Counted from the stretch's first letter, positions 7,028 to 16,791 are shown. The stretch: DNA of 64,000 nt from Rhodoblastus sp963804045 (GCA_963804045.1 CAWDOR010000038.1:1-64000), one strand, 5' to 3'. The notes: generated from the letters alone by a model not told the origin. A program made the numbers and translations.

Positions 7028-10000
7028 TCAGACGCCCGTCGGCCGCCTCTGCTGGGCCTCTTTCAGGAAATGCCCGGTGTGCGAGGCCTTTTCCGCCATG
7101 ATCGCTTCCGGCGGGCCCTTGGCGACGATCCTGCCGCCGCCGTCGCCGCCCTCGGGGCCCATGTCGATCACCCAATCCGCCGTTTTGACCACGTCGAGAT
7201 TATGCTCGATCACCACCACGCTATTGCCCTGCGCGACCAGTTCATCCAGCACTTCCAGCAGCTTCTTCACATCGTGGAAATGCAGGCCGGTGGTCGGCTC
7301 GTCGAGAATATAGAGCGTGCGCCCGGTGGAGCGCCGCGACAATTCCTTCGACAATTTGACCCGCTGCGCCTCGCCGCCCGACAGCGTGGTCGCCTGCTGG
7401 CCGACCTTGACATAGCCCAGGCCCACACGCGCCAGCGTCTTCAGTTTGTCGCGGATCGACGGCACCGCCTTGAACAGCTCGCCGGCTTCTTCAACCGTCA
7501 TGTCCAAAACATCGGCGATGCTCTTGTCCTTGTAGCGAACTTCCAGAGTCTCGCGGTCGTAACGCCGGCCCTTGCAGACGTCGCAGGTGACATAGACGTC
7601 CGGCAAAAAATGCATCTCGATCTTGATGACGCCGTCGCCCTGGCAGGCCTCGCAGCGCCCGCCCTTGACGTTGAACGAAAAACGCCCGGGACCGTAGCCG
7701 CGCGCCTTGGCCTCGGGCAGGGCGGCGAACCAGTCGCGGATGGGGGTGAAGGCGCCGATATAGGTGGCCGGATTGGAGCGCGGTGTGCGGCCGATTGGCG
7801 ACTGGTCGATGTCGATGACCTTGTCGATCAGCTCCAGCCCCTCGAGGCGGTCGAAGGGCGCGGCATGCTCCAGCGCGCCATTCAGCCGCCGCGCCACCGC
7901 CTTGTAGAGCGTATCGACGATCAGCGTCGATTTGCCGCCGCCCGACACCCCGGTGATGCAGGTGAACAGGCCCAAGGGGATTTCCGCGTCGACATTGCGC
8001 AGATTATTTCCGCGCGCCCCAAACAGTTTTAACAGCCGCTTAAGGTCGGGCTTGCGTCGCTTTTTCGGCGTCGCCACCTGCATCCGACCCGTCAGATAGG
8101 CGCCGGTCAGCGAATTGGGATCGGCCATGATGTCGGCGGGAGTCCCCTGCGCCACGATCTCGCCGCCATGAACGCCGGCGCCGGGGCCGACATCGACGAC
8201 ATAATCGGCGAGCAGAATCGCGTCCTCGTCATGCTCGACGACGATCACGCTATTGCCGAGGTCGCGCAGCCGTTTCAGCGTCTCCAGCAGCCGCGCGTTA
8301 TCGCGCTGGTGCAGGCCGATGGAGGGTTCGTCGAGCACATAGAGCACGCCGGTCAGCCCCGAGCCGATCTGCGAGGCCAGGCGGATGCGCTGGCTCTCGC
8401 CGCCCGACAAAGTGCCGGAATTACGCGACAGCGTCAGGTAATCCAGCCCGACATCCACCAGAAAACGCAGGCGCTCGTCGATCTCGCGCAAGATGCGCGC
8501 GGCGATCTCGTTGCGCTTGGAATCGAGCTGTTCCGGCAGTCCGGCGAAAAACTTTTGCGCGTCGCGCACCGAAAGCTCGGATATTTCGGCTATATGCCGA
8601 TGGGCGACCTTGACCGCCAGGGCCTCCGGCTTGAGGCGGAAGCCGGAACAGGCGTCGCAGGGTTTGGCGGTCATGTAGCGCGAAATCTCCTCGCGCGCCC
8701 AATCGCTTTCGGTCTCGATGAAACGCCGCTCGAGATTGCGGATCACGCCTTCAAACGGTTTTTTCACCTCGTAGGAGCGGCTGCCGTCGGAATAGCAGAA
8801 CAAAACCTCCTGCGTTCCCGTGCCGTAAAGAAGGATCTCCTGGGCGACAGGCGGAATATGCGACCAGCGGTCCTCCATGCGGAATTTGAACGCCTTGCCC
8901 AGCGCCTCCAGCGTCTGGCCGTAATAGGGCGAAGGCGATTTGGCCCAGGGGGCGATGGCGCCTTTTTTCAACGTCAGCTCGGGATTGGGGACGATCAGCT
9001 CGGGATCGACCTTTTGCTCGAAACCGATGCCGGAACATTTCGGGCAGGCGCCGAAGGGATTGTTGAAAGAGAACAGGCGCGGCTCGATTTCCGGAATGGA
9101 AAAGCCGGAGACCGGACAGGAAAATTTCGAGGAAAACACGATGGGCGCGCGGGCCTCGGATTGTCCCTCGTCTTGACCATCGGCGAATTCGACCACGGCG
9201 ATGCCGTCGGCCAGCTCCAGCGCCGTCTCGAAACTTTCGGCGAGGCGGGCGGAAATATCGGCGCGCACGACAATGCGGTCCACCACGACGTCAATGTCAT
9301 GCTTGAGCTTCTTGTCGAGCACGGGCGCGTCGGCGATGTCATAGAACTGGCCGTCGATCTTCAGCCGCTGAAAACCGCGCTTCATATATTCGGCGATTTC
9401 CTTGCGATATTCGCCCTTTCGCCCGCGCACCACCGGCGCCAGCAGATAGAGCCGGGCGCGTTCGGGCAGGGCCAGCACGCGGTCGACCATCTGGCTGACC
9501 GTCTGGCTCTCGATCGGCAGGCCCGTGGCCGGCGAATAGGGAATCCCGGCGCGCGCCCAGAGCAGGCGCATGTAATCGTTGATCTCGGTCACCGTGCCGA
9601 CCGTCGAGCGCGGGTTTCTCGAGGTGGTCTTCTGTTCGATGGAAATGGCCGGAGACAGGCCGTCGATGTGATCGACATCCGGCTTTTGCATCATTTCCAG
9701 AAATTGCCGGGCATAGGCCGAGAGACTCTCGACGTAGCGGCGCTGGCCCTCGGCATAAATGGTGTCGAAGGCCAGAGAAGACTTGCCGGAGCCGGACAGG
9801 CCCGTGAACACCACCAATTTGTCGCGGGGAATGGTCAGATTGACGTTTTTGAGATTATGCTCGCGCGCGCCGCGCAAGCTGATGACGCGCCCCTCGCCGA
9901 TGCGCAGGGCGAGCTGCTCGCGCGTCTCGGCTTTCGCTTCGACCTTCGCCTGCGTTTTCGACTTGGCTTTGGCGGGCGGCTTTTTGGTCTTCTGGTCCAT
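7028..10000 (-). CDS. uvrA: excinuclease ABC subunit A
   Basis: This 990-aa protein is the damage-recognition ATPase of nucleotide excision repair, which loads UvrB on lesions. Both ABC modules are complete: Walker A GLSGSGKSS near residue 65 and GVSGGGKST near residue 680, signatures LSGGESQRIRLA and LSGGEAQRVKLS, and Walker B VLDEPSIGLH and ILDEPTTGLH. The zinc modules are visible as CPKCSGIGFEQ and CEACQGDG with CDVCKGRRY. A Lys/Ala-rich N-terminal extension of about 30 residues precedes the core. It diverges from ssb across 315 bases that contain a LexA box, so SOS induction is likely. An intrinsic terminator follows downstream. Confidence 0.98.
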   Translation of the reverse strand: MDQKTKKPPAKAKSKTQAKVEAKAETREQLALRIGEGRVISLRGAREHNLKNVNLTIPRDKLVVFTGLSGSGKSSLAFDTIYAEGQRRYVESLSAYARQFLEMMQKPDVDHIDGLSPAISIEQKTTSRNPRSTVGTVTEINDYMRLLWARAGIPYSPATGLPIESQTVSQMVDRVLALPERARLYLLAPVVRGRKGEYRKEIAEYMKRGFQRLKIDGQFYDIADAPVLDKKLKHDIDVVVDRIVVRADISARLAESFETALELADGIAVVEFADGQDEGQSEARAPIVFSSKFSCPVSGFSIPEIEPRLFSFNNPFGACPKCSGIGFEQKVDPELIVPNPELTLKKGAIAPWAKSPSPYYGQTLEALGKAFKFRMEDRWSHIPPVAQEILLYGTGTQEVLFCYSDGSRSYEVKKPFEGVIRNLERRFIETESDWAREEISRYMTAKPCDACSGFRLKPEALAVKVAHRHIAEISELSVRDAQKFFAGLPEQLDSKRNEIAARILREIDERLRFLVDVGLDYLTLSRNSGTLSGGESQRIRLASQIGSGLTGVLYVLDEPSIGLHQRDNARLLETLKRLRDLGNSVIVVEHDEDAILLADYVVDVGPGAGVHGGEIVAQGTPADIMADPNSLTGAYLTGRMQVATPKKRRKPDLKRLLKLFGARGNNLRNVDAEIPLGLFTCITGVSGGGKSTLIVDTLYKAVARRLNGALEHAAPFDRLEGLELIDKVIDIDQSPIGRTPRSNPATYIGAFTPIRDWFAALPEAKARGYGPGRFSFNVKGGRCEACQGDGVIKIEMHFLPDVYVTCDVCKGRRYDRETLEVRYKDKSIADVLDMTVEEAGELFKAVPSIRDKLKTLARVGLGYVKVGQQATTLSGGEAQRVKLSKELSRRSTGRTLYILDEPTTGLHFHDVKKLLEVLDELVAQGNSVVVIEHNLDVVKTADWVIDMGPEGGDGGGRIVAKGPPEAIMAEKASHTGHFLKEAQQRRPTGV

Positions 10001-10106
10001 GCTTGCTTCCAGCGGCGTTCACGCACACTTAAGCGCGGACGCAAGTTTTTTCCACCACAGGTCTTTTTTCCACCGCAAGCCTTGCACGATTCGCACCGTC
10101 GCGCTA

Positions 10107-10121
10107 GAACATATAAAGAAC
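10107..10121. promoter_or_regulatory. LexA (SOS) box, GAAC-N7-GAAC
   Basis: GAACATATAAAGAAC matches exactly the direct-repeat operator GAAC-N7-GAAC (GTTC-N7-GTTC on the other strand) known for LexA of Alphaproteobacteria. It lies between divergent uvrA (107 bases from its start) and ssb (195 bases from its start), where shared SOS control is expected. The rest of the 315-base intergenic stretch shows no gene. Confidence 0.85.
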
Positions 10122-10315
10122 ACGTGGAAATTGGCGGGTTTCTTTCCAGGCGACTTCCAGCAGATTGGCGCATCCGCGCCATTTTGGCGGGCGCCGCGCC
10201 GGTAAGGCGCGCGGCGCGCGAAAAAGGAAAAACCGGCTGTGGAAAAAGCCAATGCGGACGCGCGTCAATCCGGCGCATCGGCTAGGATGCGCCGCTTGCG
10301 AGACGGGAGTTAAAA

Positions 10316-10828
10316 ATGTCGGGTAGCGTCAACAAGGTCATTCTCATCGGCAATCTTGGCCGCGATCCCGAAGTGCGCCGCACCGGCAATGGCGATCCGG
10401 TGGTCAGCTTTTCGATCGCGACCACCGAGAGCTGGCGCGACAAGGCCACCGGCGAGCGCAAGGACCGCACCGAATGGCACAATGTCGTGATTTTCAATGA
10501 AAATCTGGGCAAGGTCGCCGAGCAATATTGCAAGAAGGGCTCGAAAATCTATCTCGAGGGCCAATTGCAGACCCGCGAATTCACCGACAAGGAAGGCCAC
10601 CAGCGCAAGACCACGGAAATTGTGCTGCAACGCTTCCGCGGCGAGCTGACCCTGCTGGACAGCCGCTCGCGCGGCGGCGACGAGGGCGCCTTCAGCGGCG
10701 GCGGCGAATCCTTCGGCCGCTCCTCGCCGATGCAGTCGCGCGGCGGCTCTGGCGGCGGCGGCGCGCCTTCGTCCGGCGGCTTCGGCGGCCGCGCCTCGGA
10801 TTCGCTCGACGACGATATTCCCTTCTGA
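10316..10828 (+). CDS. ssb: single-stranded DNA-binding protein
   Basis: This 170-aa protein coats single-stranded DNA in replication, repair and recombination. Residues 1-110 are the OB fold (MSGSVNKVILIGNLGRDPEV, TEWHNVVIFNENLGKVAEQY, YLEGQLQTREFTDKEG). A Gly/Ser-rich linker follows, then the acidic tip DSLDDDIPF used to recruit partner proteins. The start ATG follows ACGGGAG. It diverges from uvrA and shares the LexA box between them. Confidence 0.97.
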   Translation: MSGSVNKVILIGNLGRDPEVRRTGNGDPVVSFSIATTESWRDKATGERKDRTEWHNVVIFNENLGKVAEQYCKKGSKIYLEGQLQTREFTDKEGHQRKTTEIVLQRFRGELTLLDSRSRGGDEGAFSGGGESFGRSSPMQSRGGSGGGGAPSSGGFGGRASDSLDDDIPF

Positions 10829-10848
10829 TCCAGGCGGTCGGGGCGCCC

Positions 10849-11187
10849 TCAGGCGCGAGGGCGCAAAACCTTGACCTCGCCGAGATCGACCTGGATTTCG
10901 TCGCCCTCGACGCGCAATTCGTAGGCGTGCAGGGCGTTCTTGACCAGATGGGTGACGCATTTGCTGGTGTTGGGGTCGAACCCCCAGCTATGATGCGGGC
11001 AGGTGACGATCCTGCCGTCGAATGTCGCTGCGGTCAGCGGCACGTCGGCATGGGGGCAGCGCCCGCGAAAGGCCTTGAGTTCTCCGCCTTTTGGCCAGAG
11101 CAGCATGACGCTCTTCTTGCCCGCCTGAAAAAAGCCCATGCCGCCCTCGGCGATGGCGTCTTTGGCGCAGATCGACGTGAAAGCCAT
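10849..11187 (-). CDS. Rieske [2Fe-2S] ferredoxin, toluene-monooxygenase TmoC-like
   Basis: This 112-aa soluble protein carries both Rieske cluster motifs, CPHADVPL and CPHHSWGF, spaced as in Rieske ferredoxins. The C-terminal segment (CVTHLVKNALHAYELRVEGD) resembles TmoC, the Rieske ferredoxin of toluene 4-monooxygenase. It should carry single electrons to an oxygenase or similar enzyme. No oxygenase or reductase gene is adjacent: it sits convergently 20 bases after ssb and downstream of the two-component cluster. Its partner is therefore unknown; a ferredoxin-reductase-like flavoprotein lies at 22738. Confidence 0.85.
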   Translation of the reverse strand: MAFTSICAKDAIAEGGMGFFQAGKKSVMLLWPKGGELKAFRGRCPHADVPLTAATFDGRIVTCPHHSWGFDPNTSKCVTHLVKNALHAYELRVEGDEIQVDLGEVKVLRPRA

Positions 11188-11313
11188 GAGTCTTGCTCCG
11201 CGAATTGGTTTTTCCGCGTCAGACAGGCAAATCGCGGGCCAGGGAACCGCATAAGGCCAAGAATTCCGCAGCCCCGAAAAATTTTCTGGAAAATGGCGGC
11301 GGATCAGGCGGCC

Positions 11314-11691
11314 CTATCCGCCGGTCAACCGCTCGATCGCCGCTTTTAACGTGTCGAAGCTGCGAGACTTGTCGAGGAACTCCCGAGCCCCGAGCCGCAA
11401 AGCTTCGGACTTGACGCCTTCGCTGGCGTGGGAAGTCATCAGGATCGCCGGCGGCGCGGCTTTCCTGTCCTGCAACCATTGCAACAGTTCCAGACCGCTC
11501 ATGTCCGGCATGTGCACATCGATCATCAGGCAGGAAAACATGTCGACGCCGTCGAAACCGATGAAATCGGGCGCCGACGGAAACCCAAGGCACTGATAGC
11601 CGAGCGCGTTCAGAAGCCCGATGAGTCCTTCGCGTATGGACAGGTCGTCGTCGATGACCGCGACTCGAATGGACTTTCCCGCCAAATTCAC
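11314..11691 (-). CDS. stand-alone receiver-domain response regulator
   Basis: The 125-aa protein is a single CheY-like receiver: acidic cluster VAVIDDD, phosphoacceptor in LMIDVHMPDMSG, threonine in ILMTSHAS and lysine in FLDKSRS. No output domain follows. The likely start is the GTG at 11691, preceded by GGGGAG; a TTG at 11745 would add 18 residues. It lies downstream of the FixJ-like regulator and histidine kinase on the same strand, and is related to FixJ-class receivers. It may act as a phosphate sink or connector for that kinase. Confidence 0.8.
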   Translation of the reverse strand: MNLAGKSIRVAVIDDDLSIREGLIGLLNALGYQCLGFPSAPDFIGFDGVDMFSCLMIDVHMPDMSGLELLQWLQDRKAAPPAILMTSHASEGVKSEALRLGAREFLDKSRSFDTLKAAIERLTGG

Positions 11692-11839
11692 CTGTCGCTC
11701 CCCTGACGCCGTTCGCGAAATGTCGGAAGCGGACGCCAAGGCCAAGATAATTGGAGAAACTGAGTTCGGTCCAACAATTTCCAGAATAACCCCTTGTATT
11801 TATCGTATAGAGACTCCTATACGACGGTATAATAAGCCG

Positions 11840-12463
11840 TCAGTCCGACTGGACGTTCAATGCCAGTTTATCGGCCATGCGCACGAGGTCGGCGAGGGTT
11901 TTCGCGCCCATTTTGCGCATCATTTGCCCGCGATGCACTTTGACCGTGATTTCCGACACGCCGAGCTCGCCGGCAATCTGCTTGTTCAAGCGACCGGCGG
12001 CGACCAGCGGCAAGATCTGTCTTTCGCGCGCGGTCAGCGTCGCCAACCTGTCCTGCAACGCCTTCCACACAGCTTCAGCCCCCAGCCGCTCACGGTTGCG
12101 GGCCAGAGCGACCTGGATGGCGTCGAGCAAATCCTGGTCGCGGAAAGGTTTTTCCAGAAACTCGACGGCGCCCGCTTTCATGGCGCGAACCGTCATCGGC
12201 ACATCAGCGTGACCGGTCACGAAAATAATGGGAATGTGGACGCCCTTGCGCGCCAATTGCTCCTGGAAGTCGAGGCCGCTTTGTCCGGGCAGGCGCACGT
12301 CGAGCACCAGACAGGCGGCGCCGACGGGCGTTCGGTCGTCGAGAAACGCTTTGACTGAAGGGTAGGCGGCGACGCCCATGCCCACCGAACGCAGCAGGCT
12401 GTCCAGCGACTCCCGCATCGCGGGATCGTCGTCGATGACAATGATGGTGGCGTCCGGCGTCAC
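11840..12463 (-). CDS. FixJ-family response regulator, LuxR-type output
   Basis: The 207-aa protein has a receiver domain (IIVIDDDPAMRESL, phosphoacceptor in LVLDVRLPGQSG, lysine in FLEKPF) and a C-terminal LuxR/FixJ helix-turn-helix (LTARERQILPLVAAGRLNKQ, then ELGVSEITVKVHRGQMMRKM). The GTG start at 12463 overlaps the kinase stop in GTGA, giving translational coupling. Residues 150-185 should bind DNA as a dimer on phosphorylation. Its targets are not visible here. Confidence 0.9.
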   Translation of the reverse strand: MTPDATIIVIDDDPAMRESLDSLLRSVGMGVAAYPSVKAFLDDRTPVGAACLVLDVRLPGQSGLDFQEQLARKGVHIPIIFVTGHADVPMTVRAMKAGAVEFLEKPFRDQDLLDAIQVALARNRERLGAEAVWKALQDRLATLTARERQILPLVAAGRLNKQIAGELGVSEITVKVHRGQMMRKMGAKTLADLVRMADKLALNVQSD

Positions 12464-14098
12464 GTCTCGTCCCCCGCGAGAGGAAGGGTCAGGCGAAATC
12501 TGGCGCCTTCGCCGGCTTCCGTCCACAATCTTCCGCCATGAGCTTCGGCTATGCGGCGGGAAATCGCCAGGCCGAGGCCCGAGCCGCCGGCCTTGGTGGT
12601 GAAAAAACGATCGAAGACGCGGGCTTCCATCCCCTTGTCGAATTCGCGGCCATTATCCCGGACTTCCAGCAGCGCCTCGCGGGAACCGAAAAGCGCGGTC
12701 GTCACGATGATGCGGCCCTGGTGGTCGCCGAGGCTCTCCAATTCGTCGAGCGCGTTGAACACGAGGTTGAAGATGATCTGCTGCACCTGAATGCGGTCGC
12801 CCCAGACCTCGGGCAAAGGGCTTGAGCGAAAATCCAGCTTCACATCGGCCTTGCGCCTGCGCTCGGCGGTGACGACCAGCACCTCTTCCGTCGCTTCGTT
12901 GAGATCGAAACGGGCGAAACTGGTCTCACCCGAGACATAAATGGCCCGGGTTCGCTTGATCACATCGTTGGCGCGGCGCGAATCGCGGACAATGCGCGTC
13001 AAGGCGGCGCGCGCCTCGCCCAGATTGGCCGGATCGCGCGCCAGCCAGCGCAGCGACGCCTCGGCGTTGAGCTCGCAGGCGGCGAGCGGCTGATTGATTT
13101 CATGGGCGAGCGCGGCGGCGAATTCGCCCATGAAGGAAATGCGGGAGACGCGCAGCAATTCGGCTTGCGCCTCGCGCGCCTTTTGTTCCGCGCGAAGCCG
13201 CTCCTGCTCGATCCGCTCCAGCTGGCGGCGCTCTTCGTCGGTCGTCAAGGCCAAGGCGATTTCCTCGGCAAGCTGACAGAAGAGGTTCAGCTCCTTGGGG
13301 CCGAAAGAGTTCGGGCTCCCGGGCGTAAACAAGCAAGGCGCCGACAATGGCGCCAGCTTTGCGGATGGGCACGGTCACTGTCGAGCGAAGCCCGAAACGC
13401 AGTCCCTTTTCACGCCAGGTCGCGAAAATTGGATCGGTCAGCGTATCTCGGATCAGATTGGGCACGCCGCTGCGCATGCCGCGCCCGCTGGCGCCCAATC
13501 CTTCGGGAACCTCGTCCGAGACCGTCAAGCTGAGGCCATCGAGATAGCCCGCCGCGGGACCCGCCGACGCGACGAACTCCAGCCAGCCGTCCGCGCGCAA
13601 CAGGCCGACGCAGGCCAGCACATAGACGGGCTGCTCGACGACCGCGTCGCAAATGCGCGCCATCAGATCCTGGGCGCCGTCGAAACGGGTCAAGGCCGCG
13701 GAAGAGCGCGCATAGGCGCATAGCGCCCAATTCTGCCGGCGCAATTCGGCGCCAAGGCCGCGCGATCCCAGTTCAATGAATTGGCAGGACCAGACGCCGC
13801 TCTTCGACGTCCTTTTCGCCTTGACCGTGACGCCATGCGTCGCGCCGCTGCGCTGCGTTATGGTCGCCGCCAGCAAGGGAATGGCGTGCTGGCCGCCGCG
13901 CGCCGCCTGGTCCAGAGCCGCGAGACTGACCGCATCCAGCAGATCGGCGGCCTGGCGCCCGACCAGCTCAGCCATCGAATAGCCAAAAAAAGCTTCGGCG
14001 GCGGGATTGGCCTGCGTTACGAGTTCCGCATTCGTATCGAGGCTGAGCCAGGGAAATCTGGAATAGCGCCTCGAGTTTGGGGCGTTGTTTTTGGGCAA
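12460..14098 (-). pseudogene. PAS-GAF sensor histidine kinase, frameshifted
   Basis: Two overlapping frames form one kinase of about 545 aa. The first (from 14098, TTG) has a PAS domain (LVTQANPAAEAFFGYSMAEL) and a GAF domain ending AIVGALLVYAREP. The second continues ELNLFCQLAEEIALAL, the H-box FAAALAHEINQPL, the N-box NLVFNALDEL and FFTTKAGGSGLGLAISRRIA, ending at 12460. Joining them needs one base removed (or two added) near 13312 in the GAF domain. The G1 box reads DNGREFD rather than the usual DNGPGFD. A second frame upstream of 14098 (to 14150) reads LEALFQISLA, so the N-terminus may also be disturbed. It is coupled to the FixJ-like regulator; either an assembly indel or a dead kinase. 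Confidence 0.8.
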
Positions 14099-14395
14099 AT
14101 GAGCCTACCGGTCGCGGCCGCTGCTGAAAATATGACGCGGACCTGTCCATAAGCTAGGGCCAGCCCACCCAAGGCGCAACAGCGTCGAAAGGAGGAGCCG
14201 GCCCTATCCCTTCCCCACAGGCGCCCGAAACCTAAGTATAGACTGTCCGGCGCCAAGGCTCAGGGACCGCGCCTGCAAAGAGCAATTGTCGGCAACCTCT
14301 CGAAAACCTAACTCTGAGCGGGAGTATTTAAAATAAAGCCAAATGCGACCAGCGCCAACGCGCAAGCCAACCGCCGAATGATGAGTGAAACATAA

Positions 14396-14659
14396 ATGGA
14401 CGATAAAGCCAGGAATTTTGTCGAACTCGCGCAAATCGAACTCGCCTATGCCGAACTGGAACTGCTGCAGCTTGGATTCCAAATGCCAGAATTGCGGCGC
14501 AGCGTCGCGCATATCGCTTCGGCGAAGAAGATTTTGCGCCAACTGACCGCCGACGCCGATTGGACCGAAGATGCGAGGTCCGGCGCCCGCCTGGCCGCGG
14601 CGCCGGAGGAAACGCCGTCGGACTGTCGGGATTCTGGCGCCAAACGCTCGAAAACCTGA
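14396..14659 (+). CDS. small hypothetical helical protein
   Basis: This 87-aa frame (MDDKARNFVELAQIELAYAE, then LELLQLGFQMPELRRSVAHI) is predicted to be mainly amphipathic helix for its first 60 residues, followed by a polar tail. No family is recognised. It stands alone between the kinase promoter region and the ABC-F gene; the 298 bases before it and 173 after it show no gene. Support is composition, ATG start and length. Confidence 0.5.
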   Translation: MDDKARNFVELAQIELAYAELELLQLGFQMPELRRSVAHIASAKKILRQLTADADWTEDARSGARLAAAPEETPSDCRDSGAKRSKT

Positions 14660-14832
14660 GCGAACGCGAATTCGCGTTCGACCGAAACCGGGGAAGACGC
14701 TGACGACGTGTCTTCGGTCATTGTCGGCAAGGCATCGCCGACGCCTCCGCGTCGATTTCGATCCGCATCGCCTGGCCGCCCCTTTCCCCCTTCGGTCCCA
14801 TGCCCTACAAGCGCGGGCAAAGAGGGCGATTC

Positions 14833-16455
14833 ATGATACGCTTGGAAAATATCAGCAAGCAGAACGGCAATCATCTGCTGTTCGTCGAGGCTTCCGCCTC
14901 GCTGCTGCGTGGCGAAAAAATCGGGCTGGTCGGTCCGAATGGCGCGGGCAAGACCACGCTGTTTCGGCTCATCACCGGCGAGGAAACGCCCGACGAGGGT
15001 CAGGTCTCCGTCGATCGCGGCTTGACCGTCGGCTATTTCAACCAGGATGTCGGGGAAATGGCGGGCCATAGCGCCGTCGCCGAGGCGATGAATGGCGCCG
15101 GTCCGGTCAGCGACGTCGCCGCCGAGCTGAAAGCGCTGGAAGCCGACATGGCCGATCCCGACAAGCTCGATGAAATGGACGAGATCATCGAGCGTTATGG
15201 CGAGGTCCAGGCGCGCTTCGAGGAGCTGGACGGCTATGCGCTGGAGGGGCGCGCCCGCGAGGTGCTGGCGGGCCTGAATTTCTCCGAGGAGATGATGGAT
15301 GGCGACGTCGCAAAACTCTCCGGCGGCTGGAAGATGCGCGTGGCGCTGGCCCGCATCCTGCTGATGCGCCCCGACGCCATGCTGCTCGACGAGCCGAGCA
15401 ACCATCTGGATCTGGAAAGCCTGATCTGGCTGGAAGATTTTCTGAAAAATTTCGACGGCGCGCTGCTGATGACCTCGCATGACCGCGCCTTCATGAACCG
15501 CATCGTGGGAAAAATCATCGAAATCGACGCGGGGTCGCTGAACAGCTTTTCCGGCGATTATGAATTCTACGAGCAGCAGCGGGCGCTCAACGAAAAGCAG
15601 CAGCAGGCGCAATTCGAGCGCCAGCAGGCCATGCTGGCCAAGGAAATCAAGTTCATCGAGCGCTTCAAGGCCAGGGCCTCGCACGCCTCGCAGGTGCAGA
15701 GCCGGGTCAAAAAACTGGAAAAGATCGAGAAGGTCGAGCCGCCGCGCCGCCGCCAGACCATTGCTTTCGATTTCCCGCCGGCGCCGCGCTCCGGCGAGGA
15801 TGTGGCGACGCTGAAAAATGTCGCCAAGCGTTACGGCTCCAAAACCATTTACGAGGGGCTGGATTTCCAGGTGCGCCGCCGCGAGCGCTGGGCGGTGATG
15901 GGCGTCAATGGCGCGGGCAAATCGACGCTGCTGAAACTGGTGGCGGGCGCCGCCGCGCCGGATCAGGGCACGGTGACCATCGGCGGCAGCGTCAAAATGG
16001 GCTATTTCGCCCAGCACGCCATGGAATTGCTGGATGGCGAGGCCACCATCTTCGAAGATCTGGAAGCGACATTTCCCCAGGCGGGGCAGGGCAGTCTGCG
16101 CGCGCTCGCCGGCTGTTTCGGTTTTTCCGGCGACGATGTGGAAAAGAAATGCCGGGTGCTCTCGGGCGGCGAAAAGGCGCGGCTGGTCATGGCCAAAATG
16201 CTGTTCGATCCGCCAAATTTCCTGGTGCTCGACGAGCCCACCAACCATCTGGACATAGCCACCAAGGAAATGCTCATCAAGGCGCTTTCGAGCTATGAGG
16301 GCGCCATGCTGTTCGTCTCTCATGACCGGCATTTCCTCGCGGCGCTGTCCACGCGGGTGTTCGAGCTGACTCCGGAGGGCCTGCATCTCTATCCCGGCGG
16401 CTATAGCGAATATGTCGCCGCCACGGGCCAGGAGGCGCCGGGCCTGCGGCATTGA
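14833..16455 (+). CDS. ABC-F family ATPase
   Basis: This 540-aa soluble protein has two ABC domains and no membrane part. Walker A motifs are GPNGAGKTT (near residue 36) and GVNGAGKST (near residue 360); signatures are LSGGWKMRVALAR and LSGGEKARLVMAK; Walker B motifs are LLDEPSNHLD and VLDEPTNHLD. Between the domains is the ABC-F linker with a Gln/Lys-rich helical hairpin (EFYEQQRALNEKQQQAQFER). ABC-F proteins bind the ribosomal E site and relieve stalled or non-productive states; this one is closest in style to the YheS/ABCF3-like group. The start ATG at 14833 begins MIRLENISK, normal for the family. Confidence 0.92.
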   Translation: MIRLENISKQNGNHLLFVEASASLLRGEKIGLVGPNGAGKTTLFRLITGEETPDEGQVSVDRGLTVGYFNQDVGEMAGHSAVAEAMNGAGPVSDVAAELKALEADMADPDKLDEMDEIIERYGEVQARFEELDGYALEGRAREVLAGLNFSEEMMDGDVAKLSGGWKMRVALARILLMRPDAMLLDEPSNHLDLESLIWLEDFLKNFDGALLMTSHDRAFMNRIVGKIIEIDAGSLNSFSGDYEFYEQQRALNEKQQQAQFERQQAMLAKEIKFIERFKARASHASQVQSRVKKLEKIEKVEPPRRRQTIAFDFPPAPRSGEDVATLKNVAKRYGSKTIYEGLDFQVRRRERWAVMGVNGAGKSTLLKLVAGAAAPDQGTVTIGGSVKMGYFAQHAMELLDGEATIFEDLEATFPQAGQGSLRALAGCFGFSGDDVEKKCRVLSGGEKARLVMAKMLFDPPNFLVLDEPTNHLDIATKEMLIKALSSYEGAMLFVSHDRHFLAALSTRVFELTPEGLHLYPGGYSEYVAATGQEAPGLRH

Positions 16456-16574
16456 TAAGCTTTCGTTGACCCTGTCGTTCGGTCGGGCCGCCGAGGCGCC
16501 GTTTCGGCATTCGGCGAAACCATTTGGCAAGATTCGCCGGCTAGGTTCGCGTCATCGTCCCTGGCGGCGATTAT

Positions 16575-16650
16575 GGCCTCGTGGCGGAGCGAATACGCAG
16601 AGGATTGCAACTCCTCTCAGGGAAGGTTTAATTCCTTCCCGAGGCCTCCA
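16575..16650 (+). tRNA. degenerate tRNA-Cys(GCA)-like sequence
   Basis: The acceptor arms GGCCTCG and CGAGGCC, a D-arm like that of the intact tRNA-Cys at 33232, the anticodon stem GAGGA/TCCTC and loop TTGCAAC (anticodon GCA), discriminator T and encoded CCA are all present. The T-arm is abnormal: GAAGG-TTTAATT-CCTTC, with T in place of the invariant C56 and an extra base next to the acceptor, total 76 rather than 74 bases. It could be a pseudo-tRNA or a divergent second tRNA-Cys. The remaining bases of the 336-base gap 16456-16791 show nothing else. Confidence 0.5.
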
Positions 16651-16791
16651 TCCCCCTCATTCCCGTAATGAAACCGCTTGCCCGCCAAGCGCATTGACCC
16701 TGTTCGCCGCGCCGTCGCATAGTGGGCGCGGGCGCTCCGGCGCGTTTTTCCAATTCCCCCTTCAAAAAAACCGCTCAGCCAAGAGGTTTTC

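Noticed and set aside
8168..10285. 705-aa plus-strand open frame opposite uvrA
   Set aside because: It lies almost wholly antisense to uvrA, which has complete motifs; long antisense frames are usual in GC-rich codon usage and the sequence shows no domain.
14446..16530. 694-aa minus-strand frame opposite the ABC-F gene
   Set aside because: Shadow of the ABC-F gene; low-complexity Gln/Arg/His composition.
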